Part shown: positions 8,574 to 17,363 of the stretch, piece by piece
How the letters are laid out: each line of letters starts with the position of its first letter
How positions within the stretch are numbered: position 1 is the stretch's first letter
Assembly (NCBI RefSeq): GCF_022370635.2
Contig: NZ_CP092362.2
Coordinates: forward strand, 1,550,001-1,614,000
DNA: 64,000 nt
Reading direction: 5' to 3'
From: Mycolicibacterium crocinum
Lineage (GTDB): Bacteria; Actinomycetota; Actinomycetes; Mycobacteriales; Mycobacteriaceae
Notes under the pieces: generated by a model
Seen by the model: the letters and a program-made list of their open reading frames with translations, nothing else
What the model was told of the DNA's origin: nothing
Databases searched by the model: none
Position numbers and translations under genes: made by a program

Positions 8574-8827
8574 GCTGTTTGCCATCTTTGGTGCATCCGG
8601 TACTGACGCGAAATCGACGTTGGTCGTTCACTGATCAACGACTGTTGGCCTGAGTGTCTTCGTGTGTTTTGCCATCAGGTGCCTCGCTGTGACTCAAGCG
8701 ATTTGACCGCCCACGCCGTCTGCTGACCCTTTATTGCGATCCGCTCGGCGATTTCGCGCCAAGGGGTCAATTATGTGGTATAGCTCAGGCAAACATTTGC
8801 TGCATAGCTTGTCGGAGGGGCGATGCG
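8574..8827. other. Intergenic region between mfpA and the PGRS gene
   Basis: No credible gene on either strand. An inverted repeat GTCGTT (8623-8628) / AACGAC (8637-8642) could be a weak mfpA terminator. A TATAGC element at 8779-8784 is a possible -10 for the downstream leader and PGRS gene. A strong Shine-Dalgarno GGAGGGG occupies 8814-8820. Confidence 0.3.
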
Positions 8828-8908
8828 ATGAGGGCTGACCCGTTGCTGCACGGTGGCGATGTCGCACAGCCAAGACTGGCTCGCGTCGTCACCGGACATC
8901 GTCGATGA
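8828..8908 (+). CDS. Putative 26-residue leader peptide coupled to the PGRS gene
   Basis: ATG 8828 lies 7 nt after GGAGGGG (8814-8820), the best ribosome binding site in the region. It opens a 26-codon frame that ends with TGA at 8906-8908, overlapping the PGRS start ATG at 8905 (ATGA). The PGRS start itself has no Shine-Dalgarno, so translating ribosomes would have to reinitiate there. The peptide is Arg- and Val-rich with no recognised domain. Evidence is positional only. Confidence 0.45.
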   Translation: MRADPLLHGGDVAQPRLARVVTGHRR

Positions 8909-11900
8909 CCGTAGGTGGTCGGCATCGCATCGCGACAGGCATGGTGCGGCCGATCGAGGATGCCGAGGGCGGATGGTCGTTGGTGCCAGTAGCCCGTTCG
9001 ACACCGTCCGTCGGTCGCGTTGGTGCGTTGGCCGTCGCCCTGGGCGTCGGCATTGTGGTCGCAGGGTTTCCGGCTGCGGCGGCCGCCGATACCGGCGCGG
9101 GCAATGAGACGGGATCGACCACACCGTCCGGGCCGGGCAAAACCGTCGGAGGTCCGCACCGGCCGCGAATGGACAGCGGCCGGCCCGCGACCGATCAAGC
9201 GCCAAACCCGCAGCCGCCGGGTGCCGGAAGGACAGGTCGCGGTTCGAGCCCCGCCGCGAACGCCGGCACTGCCACCGCTCCGACATCGAAACACCGTGCG
9301 GCCGAGCCGCCCGCCTCGAGCACTGGCAAGGCCAGCCCGTCCGGCCCCGTGGCGCCGCCGGCGGCGCGACACGCGACCAGCGCCCGGGACGCATCCGTTG
9401 TTGCGGATCTGCCGTCGACGTCAGCGGACTCCGATACCGTGACCGCTCCGGACGCCGGCCCGGCGGTCATCACGGCATCGCCGCAGGGCTCGATGTCGGG
9501 CACCGGGGGCAGCCTGCTCGACCGCCTCGGCGGCGGTGGCACCGACGACGCCCCGGCCGGTGGTCCGTTGGCGTGGGCGGCGTTGGCTGTCAGTCGGCGT
9601 GAACTGACGCGCCCAGCACGCACGGCGCCGCCGTCGTCGACCGTGACCACGGGCGAACCGTCGGATCCTGCGGCTGCTGCGGCGCACGTATCGACCGCGG
9701 CGCCGAACCCGATCGCTGACTTCGTCCGCATCTTAGTCGGCGATGGAACCGCCGACCATCCGAACGCGGGCATCCTGTTCGGCAACGGCTACAGCTACAC
9801 CGGTTACGCGGGCGCGTGCACCAGCGGGGCGTGCAACGGTGGCAGCGCCGGGCTCTTCGGGGGTAACGGCGGGGACGGGTTCAACGGCGGTAACGGCGGC
9901 GCGGCGGGATTGTTCGGTGACGGCGGCGATGGCGGTACCGGAGTCATCGGCATCAACGACGGTGCGGGCGGCAACGGCGGCCGGGGCGGCCTGTTCTTCG
10001 GCGACGGCGGCAAGGGTGGTACCGGTGCCGCGGCGGGCGCGATGGGTAACGGCGGTGCGGGCGGCAAGGGCGGAGACGCCGGAATGCTCTCGATCCGGGG
10101 TTCCGGCGGCGCCGGTGGTGACGGCGGAACCGGGGGCACCAGTAGCGGATCCGGCGGTCAGGGCGGCGCCGGCGGCAATGGCGGTCTGATCTTCGGCAGC
10201 GGCGGCATGGGCGGTCGCGGCGGGGACGGCGCCGACGCGGGCGGGGCCGGCGGTGACGGCGGACGCGCGGCACTGCTGGCGGGCAACGGCGGCGACGCCG
10301 GGGCGGGTGGGCAGGCATCCCTGCCGACGGGCTCTGCCGGCAGCGGTGGCATGGGCGGCCAGGGCGGTCTGCTGTTCGGCCGGGACGGCGGCATGGCCAC
10401 GCCGCCCGGCGCGGCATCGGCGCACGCCGTGACGATGGCGATGGCGGTCGCGGACGTGTCGTTGAGCGGGTGCGGGATCGACCCGGTCTGTTATGCGCTG
10501 GAGCTTGCGATGGAGGCGGCCCAGCCGTTGATCATCGACGGAATCGCTTCTATCGTAACGGCTTTCGATCCGTCGGCGGGACCGATAGCCAAGCTGGTCG
10601 GATCGGCATTCTTCACGATCCTGGATGCGTTGATGTTCAACGATCTGGGCCAGGTGCCGTCGACGGTTCAACACCTGGTCACCGATCCGGCGATGCTGAC
10701 GTGGATATCGTCGACGGTCGCAGGCAACTCGGCATTGGCCGCGCTGCCGGCGGACCTTCGAGCCACGATCGGCAATGCGGTCGCCTACTTCCTGCAGGAA
10801 TCGCTGGGCAACAGCACAGTGGCGGACGCGCTGACTCCGGTCTTCTCATCGGTGCCACTGCCCACGAGCTTCCTGGGTCTCTCGGACTGGCTGGCGCACT
10901 TCATCTTGAGTGGGTTCGACTTCAAGCAAACGCTGCAGGACATGATCGGCACACCTGTCGAAAATTCGCTTGCGGCGTTCCTCGCCAATGCCGCGGTGCA
11001 GCAGCAATTCGGCGCAGCGTTCACTGGCGCTATCAATGTGCTGACCGGCGCGACCTCCCCGTCATGGGCGACTCCGGTCAGCTCGACGGCCCTCGCGGAC
11101 TACCTCGGCCAGCTGGCCGCCGGCTCCTTGCCTGCCGATATGAGTTCGGCCGGGCCGGTTGTGAGCACGGTGGTGAGCGCGGCCGTTGCCGCGCTGCTGG
11201 CGTCGGTCGGCGGAAGTGTGGCAGCCCAATTGGGCACGACCTACACCACTTTCATGGCCCAGCCGGGTGTCAATAAGACGCTGGCCAACTACGTCGCCAA
11301 CTATCTGCTGAGTGTCGTCGACGGTCAGCCGTTGCCCGCGCCGCCCAACACTCTGCCGGCCGCCGCGCAGACGACCTTTAGCGCCCTGGTGACGTCTCTG
11401 CTGTCCGGGTCGGTGCCGTCGGCCGTGGGCACGTTGATCAGCAGCGTGGTCTCCGGGCTGACGGTCTCTCCGATCGTCCAGCAGCTCGCCGGTCAACAAG
11501 TGACCGCCTACGTGGCGGCGATGCTGCCGGGCAATCCCATCGCCGGACCGGTCAGTACGGCTCTGGGGCAGGCGGTGCAATCACTGATCGCCAACACGAC
11601 ATTCAGCGGCGATATCGCCTCGCTGCTGGGCGGATTGGTGCCCGGGCTGCTGGGACAACCCGGTGTGGTCGGCGCGTTGTCGAACGCAGCGGGCACTCTC
11701 GCCAGCGCCATCTTCTCGGGCACAGATCCGTCGACAGCCGTGGCTACCGCGTTGGCCGCGCTGCGCGCCAATCCGGTCATCCAGAACGCCGTGCAGTCCA
11801 CCACAACGACCACCGTGACCGCATTACTCGGCGATCTGGCCATGTGGCAGGTGGTGGGCTCGGCGCTGGCGACGGTGTTCACCGACCTTGTCGATCAGTC

Positions 11901-14900
11901 GGCGGTGCGGCAGTACGCCGCCCAGCAGGTTGCGGCTTATGTCGCACAAGCTTTGGCGGGCAACCCGATCGCCGGACCGGTCAGTGCAGCGATCGGTCAA
12001 GCCGTGCAGACCCTGCTGGGGGTTCCGGCGATCACCGGGGGACTGGCGACCCTGCTCGGCGACGCGCTGCCCACCATCTTCGCCCAGCCGGGCGTTCCGT
12101 CCGCGTTGGCCGATGCGGCCGGCACCCTTGCAGCGGCTGTGGTTGCCGGACAAGATCTTTCGACAACCCTGGCCACCGTGTTGGCTGAGTTGCGGGCGAA
12201 CGTCGACATTCAGAACGCCGCCGATGTCGTCACTACGCAAGCAGTCCACGCGGTGCTGACCGATGCCGCGGTGTGGCAGGCGGTCGGGTCCGCGCTCACC
12301 ACCATGGTCAATCAACTCCTCACCGATGCGGTGGTTCAGCAGTACGCCGCCCAGCAGGTCACGGCTTACGTCGCGCAAGCCCTGGCGGGCAATCCCATTG
12401 CCGGGCCGGTGAGTGTGGCGATCGGACAGGCTGTACAGACCCTGCTGGGGGTTCCGGCGATCACCGGGGGACTGGCGACCCTGCTCGGCGACGCGCTCCC
12501 CACCATCTTCGCCCAGCCGGGCGTTCCGTCCGCGTTGGCCGATGCGGCCGGCACCCTTGCAGCGGCTGTGGTTGCCGGACAAGATCTTTCGACAACCCTG
12601 GCCACCGTGTTGGCTGAGTTGCGGGCGAACGTCGACATTCAGAACGCCGCCGATGTAGTCACCACGCAAGCAGTCCAAGCGGTGCTGACCGATGCCGCGG
12701 TGTGGCAGGCGGTCGGGTCCACGCTCACCACGACAGTCAACCAACTCCTCACCGATGCCGCCGTGCAGCAGTACGCCGCCCAGCAGGTCACGGCTTACGT
12801 CGCGCAAGCCCTGGCGGGCAATCCCATTGCCGGGCCGGTGAGTGTGGCGATCGGACAGGCCGTGCAGACGTTGTTGGGTGTTCCGGCGATCACCGGGGGA
12901 CTGGCGTCGCTGCTCGGCGATGCGCTGCCGACGATTTTCGCCCAGCCCGGGGTACCGTCAGCGTTGGCCGATGCGGCCGGCGCCCTTGCCGCGGCTGTGG
13001 TTGCTGGACAGGATCTTTCGACGACCCTCGCGACCCTGCTCGCCGAGTTGCGGGCCAACGTGGACATCCAGAACGCCGCTGCTGTCGTCACTACGCAAGC
13101 AGTCCACGCGGTATTGGCTGATGCCGCGGTGTGGCAAGCGGTCGGATCAGCGCTCGCTACGACAGTCAACCAACTCCTCACCGATGCCGCCGTGCAGGAG
13201 TACGCCGCCCAGCAGGTTGCGGCTTATGTCGCACAAGCTTTGGCGGGCAACCCCATCGCCGGACCGGTCAGTGCAGCGATCGGACAGGCCGTACAGACCC
13301 TGCTGGGGGTTCCGGCGATCACCGGGGGACTGGCGACCCTGCTCGGCGACGCGCTGCCCACCATCTTCGCCCAGCCGGGCGTTCCGTCCGCGTTGGCCGA
13401 TGCGGCCGGCACCCTTGCAGCGGCTGTGGTTGCGGGACAAGATCTTTCGACAACCGTGGCGACCGTACTCGCCGAGTTGCGCGCCAACGTCGACATCCAG
13501 AACGCCGCTGCTGCCGTCACCTCGATGGCGGTGCACGCAGTGTTGGCCGACGCCGCGGTGTGGCAAGCGGTCGGATCAACCGTCACCACCATGGTCAACC
13601 AACTTCTCGGCGACGCAGTGGTTCAGCAGTACGCCGTCCAGCAGGTCGCGGCTTACGTCGCACAAGCTCTGGCGGGCAACCCGATCGCCGGACCCGTCAG
13701 CGCAGCGATCGGACAGGCCGTACAGACGTTATTGGCAGCTCCGGGAATGAGTAGCGGATTGGCCGTCGTGATCGGCTCAGTGTTGCCGGAGTTCTTCAGC
13801 CAGCTCGGAGTGCCTGGCTCCCTGGCCTTCGTCGCCGCTGAGATCGCCAAGGCATTCGTTGCGGGCCAGGACCTTTCACCGGTATGGCCCTTGGTGTTGA
13901 CGCAGTTGCGGGAGAACGTCGCGGTAATCAGTGGTTTGAAGACGACCGTCGCCACCATCCTCGACCTGGTCAACACGACGTTGTTGAGCATCCCGTCGAT
14001 TCAGCAGGCGCTGGGTTCGACCATCACCACAGTGATCACCGAACTCGCCGGCAGCGCGGACGTACGGGCGTTCATCGGCGATCAGCTCGGTCCGACGGTC
14101 GGCACCGCTGTCGTCGGCCTGCTGGCGAACAGCGCAGCCGTCCAAGTCCTCGCCACCGTGCTGGGCTCGACGGTCACCCACTTCCTGGCCTATACGGGAT
14201 TCACCACTTCGCTGATCGACGCCGCCGATCAGTTCGCCGATGCGGTGCTGGACGGCAGCGAGGTGTCCGCTGCTCTGCAGAGTGCTTGGGCCGCATTGCA
14301 GGCCAACCCCGACTTCCTCGCCGCGGTGAAGGCCATCATCCCGGTGTCGGTGCGGTCGATCCTCGGCGACGCCGACGTGCGCCTGGCAGCCGGCGTTGCC
14401 GCGCAAATCATCGTGGTCAACCTCCTGAAGGAGAATGGCATCACCAGCCCGTTCCTGGACGGCGCCGCGGGGCAGGTGACCAAGATGACGGTGATGTCCT
14501 TGCTGGCCAAAGCGGCCATCGCGAAGCTGGCCTACACCATCGTCGTCGATCTGCTCGGCGGAATGCCGTTGAGCCAGGTCAAGGACGTGGCGATTCACGC
14601 GCTGTTGCGGGAGCCGGACGTGCAGATCGCGGTGGGCATGTCCGTGGGCCAGGGCGTGGGCTCGTTGTTCGGGGACAACATCTTCGGCGCCGTCATCGGG
14701 ACGACAACCGGCATCACCCTGTCCCTGATGCTCGGAGTGGTCGGCGCGCTGTCCGGACTGTTCATGAATCACCAGGGCAGTGCGGGCGCCGGTTCGGGTG
14801 GATTCGCCCGTGTCGCGATCACCCACATGACGATCGGCAGCCCGACTCAGCCGACGTCGATAGACGTCGGGGTACGGGTCCAGTCGGATACGGCTGAGGC

Positions 14901-14979
14901 GCTTTTGGTGGATCTCACGTTCCGCCTCGAGTCGCTGCTCGGAATGCAGCCATCAGTTTCCGTCGAACAGGTCGCCTGA
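8905..14979 (+). CDS. Giant secreted PGRS-like protein without PE domain, with 143-residue tandem repeats
   Basis: A 2,024-residue protein. Residues ~39-61 form a hydrophobic Sec signal or anchor ending in an alanine run; there is no PE or PPE domain. Residues ~62-290 are Pro/Ala/Ser/Thr-rich and low complexity. Residues ~295-496 are a PGRS array of GG(N/D/A)-GG motifs, opened by a segment with a CTSGAC cysteine pair. From ~500 to the end the protein is Ala/Val/Leu-rich helical, including six 143-residue units with the signature GNPIAGPVS; four are nearly identical. Function is unknown; surface or envelope location is inferred from signal and PGRS. ATG 8941 is an alternative start. The gene lies between mfpA and a sulfur operon, not at the PE_PGRS51 position of M. 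tuberculosis. Confidence 0.75.
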   Translation: MTVGGRHRIATGMVRPIEDAEGGWSLVPVARSTPSVGRVGALAVALGVGIVVAGFPAAAAADTGAGNETGSTTPSGPGKTVGGPHRPRMDSGRPATDQAPNPQPPGAGRTGRGSSPAANAGTATAPTSKHRAAEPPASSTGKASPSGPVAPPAARHATSARDASVVADLPSTSADSDTVTAPDAGPAVITASPQGSMSGTGGSLLDRLGGGGTDDAPAGGPLAWAALAVSRRELTRPARTAPPSSTVTTGEPSDPAAAAAHVSTAAPNPIADFVRILVGDGTADHPNAGILFGNGYSYTGYAGACTSGACNGGSAGLFGGNGGDGFNGGNGGAAGLFGDGGDGGTGVIGINDGAGGNGGRGGLFFGDGGKGGTGAAAGAMGNGGAGGKGGDAGMLSIRGSGGAGGDGGTGGTSSGSGGQGGAGGNGGLIFGSGGMGGRGGDGADAGGAGGDGGRAALLAGNGGDAGAGGQASLPTGSAGSGGMGGQGGLLFGRDGGMATPPGAASAHAVTMAMAVADVSLSGCGIDPVCYALELAMEAAQPLIIDGIASIVTAFDPSAGPIAKLVGSAFFTILDALMFNDLGQVPSTVQHLVTDPAMLTWISSTVAGNSALAALPADLRATIGNAVAYFLQESLGNSTVADALTPVFSSVPLPTSFLGLSDWLAHFILSGFDFKQTLQDMIGTPVENSLAAFLANAAVQQQFGAAFTGAINVLTGATSPSWATPVSSTALADYLGQLAAGSLPADMSSAGPVVSTVVSAAVAALLASVGGSVAAQLGTTYTTFMAQPGVNKTLANYVANYLLSVVDGQPLPAPPNTLPAAAQTTFSALVTSLLSGSVPSAVGTLISSVVSGLTVSPIVQQLAGQQVTAYVAAMLPGNPIAGPVSTALGQAVQSLIANTTFSGDIASLLGGLVPGLLGQPGVVGALSNAAGTLASAIFSGTDPSTAVATALAALRANPVIQNAVQSTTTTTVTALLGDLAMWQVVGSALATVFTDLVDQSAVRQYAAQQVAAYVAQALAGNPIAGPVSAAIGQAVQTLLGVPAITGGLATLLGDALPTIFAQPGVPSALADAAGTLAAAVVAGQDLSTTLATVLAELRANVDIQNAADVVTTQAVHAVLTDAAVWQAVGSALTTMVNQLLTDAVVQQYAAQQVTAYVAQALAGNPIAGPVSVAIGQAVQTLLGVPAITGGLATLLGDALPTIFAQPGVPSALADAAGTLAAAVVAGQDLSTTLATVLAELRANVDIQNAADVVTTQAVQAVLTDAAVWQAVGSTLTTTVNQLLTDAAVQQYAAQQVTAYVAQALAGNPIAGPVSVAIGQAVQTLLGVPAITGGLASLLGDALPTIFAQPGVPSALADAAGALAAAVVAGQDLSTTLATLLAELRANVDIQNAAAVVTTQAVHAVLADAAVWQAVGSALATTVNQLLTDAAVQEYAAQQVAAYVAQALAGNPIAGPVSAAIGQAVQTLLGVPAITGGLATLLGDALPTIFAQPGVPSALADAAGTLAAAVVAGQDLSTTVATVLAELRANVDIQNAAAAVTSMAVHAVLADAAVWQAVGSTVTTMVNQLLGDAVVQQYAVQQVAAYVAQALAGNPIAGPVSAAIGQAVQTLLAAPGMSSGLAVVIGSVLPEFFSQLGVPGSLAFVAAEIAKAFVAGQDLSPVWPLVLTQLRENVAVISGLKTTVATILDLVNTTLLSIPSIQQALGSTITTVITELAGSADVRAFIGDQLGPTVGTAVVGLLANSAAVQVLATVLGSTVTHFLAYTGFTTSLIDAADQFADAVLDGSEVSAALQSAWAALQANPDFLAAVKAIIPVSVRSILGDADVRLAAGVAAQIIVVNLLKENGITSPFLDGAAGQVTKMTVMSLLAKAAIAKLAYTIVVDLLGGMPLSQVKDVAIHALLREPDVQIAVGMSVGQGVGSLFGDNIFGAVIGTTTGITLSLMLGVVGALSGLFMNHQGSAGAGSGGFARVAITHMTIGSPTQPTSIDVGVRVQSDTAEALLVDLTFRLESLLGMQPSVSVEQVA
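9787..10390 (+). repeat. PGRS glycine-rich repeat region
   Basis: Dense GGC/GGT codons encode GG-X and GNGG motifs (GLFGGNGGDG, GGAGGDGG and similar), the polymorphic GC-rich repetitive sequence known from mycobacterial PE_PGRS genes. Here it is inside a gene that lacks a PE domain. Confidence 0.85.
11485..14058 (+). repeat. Six tandem 429-bp units inside the PGRS gene
   Basis: Matching codons recur exactly 429 bp apart at 11485, 11914, 12343, 12772, 13201 and 13630. The units starting at 11914, 12343, 12772 and 13201 are nearly identical over long stretches; a ~220-bp block in the first two differs by about one base. The unit at 11485 is degenerate. The last copy keeps only its first ~25 codons before diverging. 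Each unit encodes 143 residues. Confidence 0.9.
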
Positions 14980-15196
14980 CTCCAGCATCGCCACTGAGTG
15001 CAGACCAGCGCTCCCGACGACTTCCATTCACTGTGCTTTTATTCGTTTCGACGGCGACGCCGCGTTGTTATGTTCGTGTCGAACCCTGGCCCTGCTCCAA
15101 TGTCGGCGTCGACTGAGGGTCGAATAGTACTACAGGACAACACCATTCGCTTTGTGGTGCCAATTTCCTGTACGACCAACAAACGGATACGAGACA
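14980..15196. other. Intergenic region before the sulfur operon
   Basis: No gene, terminator or clear Shine-Dalgarno is visible. A TATGTT element at 15069-15074 fits the TANNNT -10 consensus but no good -35 partner is evident. Short open frames here run out of frame into the cysteine synthase gene and look spurious. Confidence 0.3.
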
Positions 15197-16177
15197 GTGA
15201 CAACCGGTCAGAAACGAATCTTCGACGACGTCACACAGACGGTGGGGAACACGCCGCTGGTGCGTCTGAACGACCCTCGTGCAGTTGACGGCACAGAGTT
15301 GTTGGTAAAGCTCGAGTACTACAACCCGACTGCCAGTGTGAAAGACCGACTTTCAGTCGGTGCGATCAACTTCGCGGAGAAGAGCGGACAACTGCGGCCG
15401 GGCGGCACGATCGTCGCGGCCAGCAGCGGAAACCTCGGCATCGGTCTGGCCGCTGCGGGAGCCGCGCGCGGCTATCGCGTCGTCATCGTCATCTACGAAG
15501 ACACCAGCTACGAGCGGAAGGTCATCGTACAGAACCTCGGTGCTGAACTCGTCTTGACGCCGAAGGAAGACGGAGTTCGCGGCTCGGTGGAGGAAGCCGA
15601 GCGAATCGCGAGCATCACACCCGGCGCATTCTTCGTGAACCAGTTCATCATTCCGATCAACCGTGAGATACACCGAACGACCACGGGGCCCGAAATCTGG
15701 GCAGATACCGCGGGAGACGTCGACGCGGTCGTCATCGGGGTGGGCTCCGGCGGGACGATCAGCGGCGTCGGTGCTTTCCTGAAGGAGAAGAATCCGGGCA
15801 TCAAGATCTTCGCGGTCGAGCCGGACAACTCTGCAGTGCTCAGCGGCGAGGACTTCAATCCGCACAAGATCTACGGTCTGGGGCCCAACTTCAAGAGCCC
15901 GAACTTCGCGGACGAGGTCGTCGACGAGATTCTGCGGGTCACCGAGTACGACGCCGCCGCGACCGCCAGGGAGCTCGCCACGCAGGCCGGAATCCCGGCC
16001 GGGCTCAGCGGGGGAGCCGCGGTGTCAGCCGCCAGGCAGGTCGCCAAACGCCGCGACCCGTCAATCCGGACGATCGTCACGCTCGTGCCGGATTCCGCCG
16101 ATCGCTACATATCGAGCTTCCTGTTCCAGGATGCATTCGACGAGAACGGAGCACACCGCGAACATGTCGGTGTCTGA
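15197..16177 (+). CDS. Cysteine synthase family PLP enzyme
   Basis: A 326-residue O-acetylserine sulfhydrylase/cystathionine-beta-synthase-fold protein. Key elements: the PLP lysine in NPTASVKDR (~residue 43), the substrate loop ASSGNLGIGLA, the phosphate loop GVGSGGT, the GPNFKSPNF segment and the pyridine-contacting serine in LVPDSADRYISS. It would make cysteine, or a related amino acid, from an activated serine and sulfide. GTG 15197 is chosen because upstream codons do not resemble the family. It is the first gene of a five-gene operon with two flavin monooxygenases and a symporter, suggesting that sulfur released from an imported compound is fixed here. Confidence 0.85.
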   Translation: MTTGQKRIFDDVTQTVGNTPLVRLNDPRAVDGTELLVKLEYYNPTASVKDRLSVGAINFAEKSGQLRPGGTIVAASSGNLGIGLAAAGAARGYRVVIVIYEDTSYERKVIVQNLGAELVLTPKEDGVRGSVEEAERIASITPGAFFVNQFIIPINREIHRTTTGPEIWADTAGDVDAVVIGVGSGGTISGVGAFLKEKNPGIKIFAVEPDNSAVLSGEDFNPHKIYGLGPNFKSPNFADEVVDEILRVTEYDAAATARELATQAGIPAGLSGGAAVSAARQVAKRRDPSIRTIVTLVPDSADRYISSFLFQDAFDENGAHREHVGV

Positions 16178-17330
16178 GCAGGCGCTGGAAGAGCGCGCAG
16201 CACGGCTACATCAACCGGGTAAGCAATTCACACTGGGGTTCTTCACACAGGTGCCCAGTCCAGCCGATCAGCGGGCGCGGCGCACGTACGACGAGCTCAT
16301 CGAAAGTATCGTCGCCGCTGAGGAAATCGGATACGACAGCGTCTGGATCGGTCAACACCACTTCAGTCCCGAAGACGGTGGCGTCCCTTCGCCGCTCGTC
16401 GTGCTGGCAGCTGCGGCGGCACGGACCACGCGGATCCAGTTGGGGACGGCGGTCGTCGCCCTGCCGTTCGAACACCCGATCCGACTGGCCGAAGACCTCG
16501 CGGTGCTGGACGAGATCTCGGGTGGCCGGGTCCAGGTCGGACTGGGCGGAGCCAGGGGAGATCTGCAAGCGTTCAACACGTTCGGCGTCGATTTCTCCGC
16601 CCGACACGAACTGTTCGACCGCAACCTGGAGATCCTCCACCATCTGTTGGAGGGCCGGGAATGTACCGAGTTCACCCACAATCGCATCGGCGCGTCGTTG
16701 CCGTCGCAGCTGTCCGCCTCTGATTCGGTTGCCGGCCAACAGGCTTCGGCGGACGTCGAGCCGAAGCGGCTCTATCCCAGCGCTACGGATCTGCGAGGCA
16801 GGCTCTGGCAGACCGCCAGCAGCGAGGACAGAGCGCGCAAGATCGCGCGCAACGGCAATGGGTTGATGATCGGCGCGTTCCACGATCACGTCATCTTCCA
16901 CCAACTGCGTTTCATCGTCGGCTACCTGGAGGAGTGGCTCGCACTCCACGGGAACCTCGAGGATGCGCGGGTGGGCGCGCAGCGCTTCACCTTCCACGGC
17001 GAGAGCGCCGACGCCATCGCCGATGAACTCGGACCGCACGTGGCCGCCACGCAGCGGACCCTGGACGACCGCTTCCCCCAGTTGGGAGCGCTCTCACCGG
17101 AGGAATATCTGCGGACAGTCACGCGAAGCGGCACCGCATCGGAGATTGTTGCCCAGCTTCGGGGGGACCCCGCGTTGTTCGGGTTCGTCACCCACTTCTT
17201 CCCCACCACCGGGCTGTTCCCGTCGGTCAGGACAGGCACCGCCGGAGCCGATCTCGACATCGACCGATTGCGCATCTTCGCCGAGGACATCGCGCCGGAA
17301 CTCGGATGGAAACCGGCAGCACCCCACTAA
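16164..17330 (+). CDS. LLM-class flavin-dependent oxidoreductase
   Basis: A 388-residue luciferase-like TIM-barrel monooxygenase. Typical elements are YDSVWIGQHHF (~residue 57), RTTRIQLGTAVVALPFEHP, LDEISGGRVQVGLGGARGDLQAF, and the WQTASSEDRARKIARNGNGLMIG segment. Such enzymes use FMNH2 and O2, with reduced flavin from a separate reductase not encoded here. It overlaps the cysteine synthase gene by 14 bp (start ATG 16164; an in-frame ATG at 16131 is less likely). Substrate unknown. Confidence 0.85.
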   Translation: MSVSEQALEERAARLHQPGKQFTLGFFTQVPSPADQRARRTYDELIESIVAAEEIGYDSVWIGQHHFSPEDGGVPSPLVVLAAAAARTTRIQLGTAVVALPFEHPIRLAEDLAVLDEISGGRVQVGLGGARGDLQAFNTFGVDFSARHELFDRNLEILHHLLEGRECTEFTHNRIGASLPSQLSASDSVAGQQASADVEPKRLYPSATDLRGRLWQTASSEDRARKIARNGNGLMIGAFHDHVIFHQLRFIVGYLEEWLALHGNLEDARVGAQRFTFHGESADAIADELGPHVAATQRTLDDRFPQLGALSPEEYLRTVTRSGTASEIVAQLRGDPALFGFVTHFFPTTGLFPSVRTGTAGADLDIDRLRIFAEDIAPELGWKPAAPH

Positions 17331-17363
17331 CTTCACCACTCACCCGAAACAAGGAGACCGGCC

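Noticed and set aside
9804..10674. CRISPR-like periodicity in the PGRS region
   Set aside because: The periodic GGC/GGT pattern is in frame with a Gly-rich protein; spacing is irregular and there are no unique spacers or cas genes.
14998..15288. Small ORF ahead of the cysteine synthase as a Cys-sensing leader peptide
   Set aside because: It has only scattered Cys codons, no ribosome site and runs far into the cysteine synthase gene out of frame.
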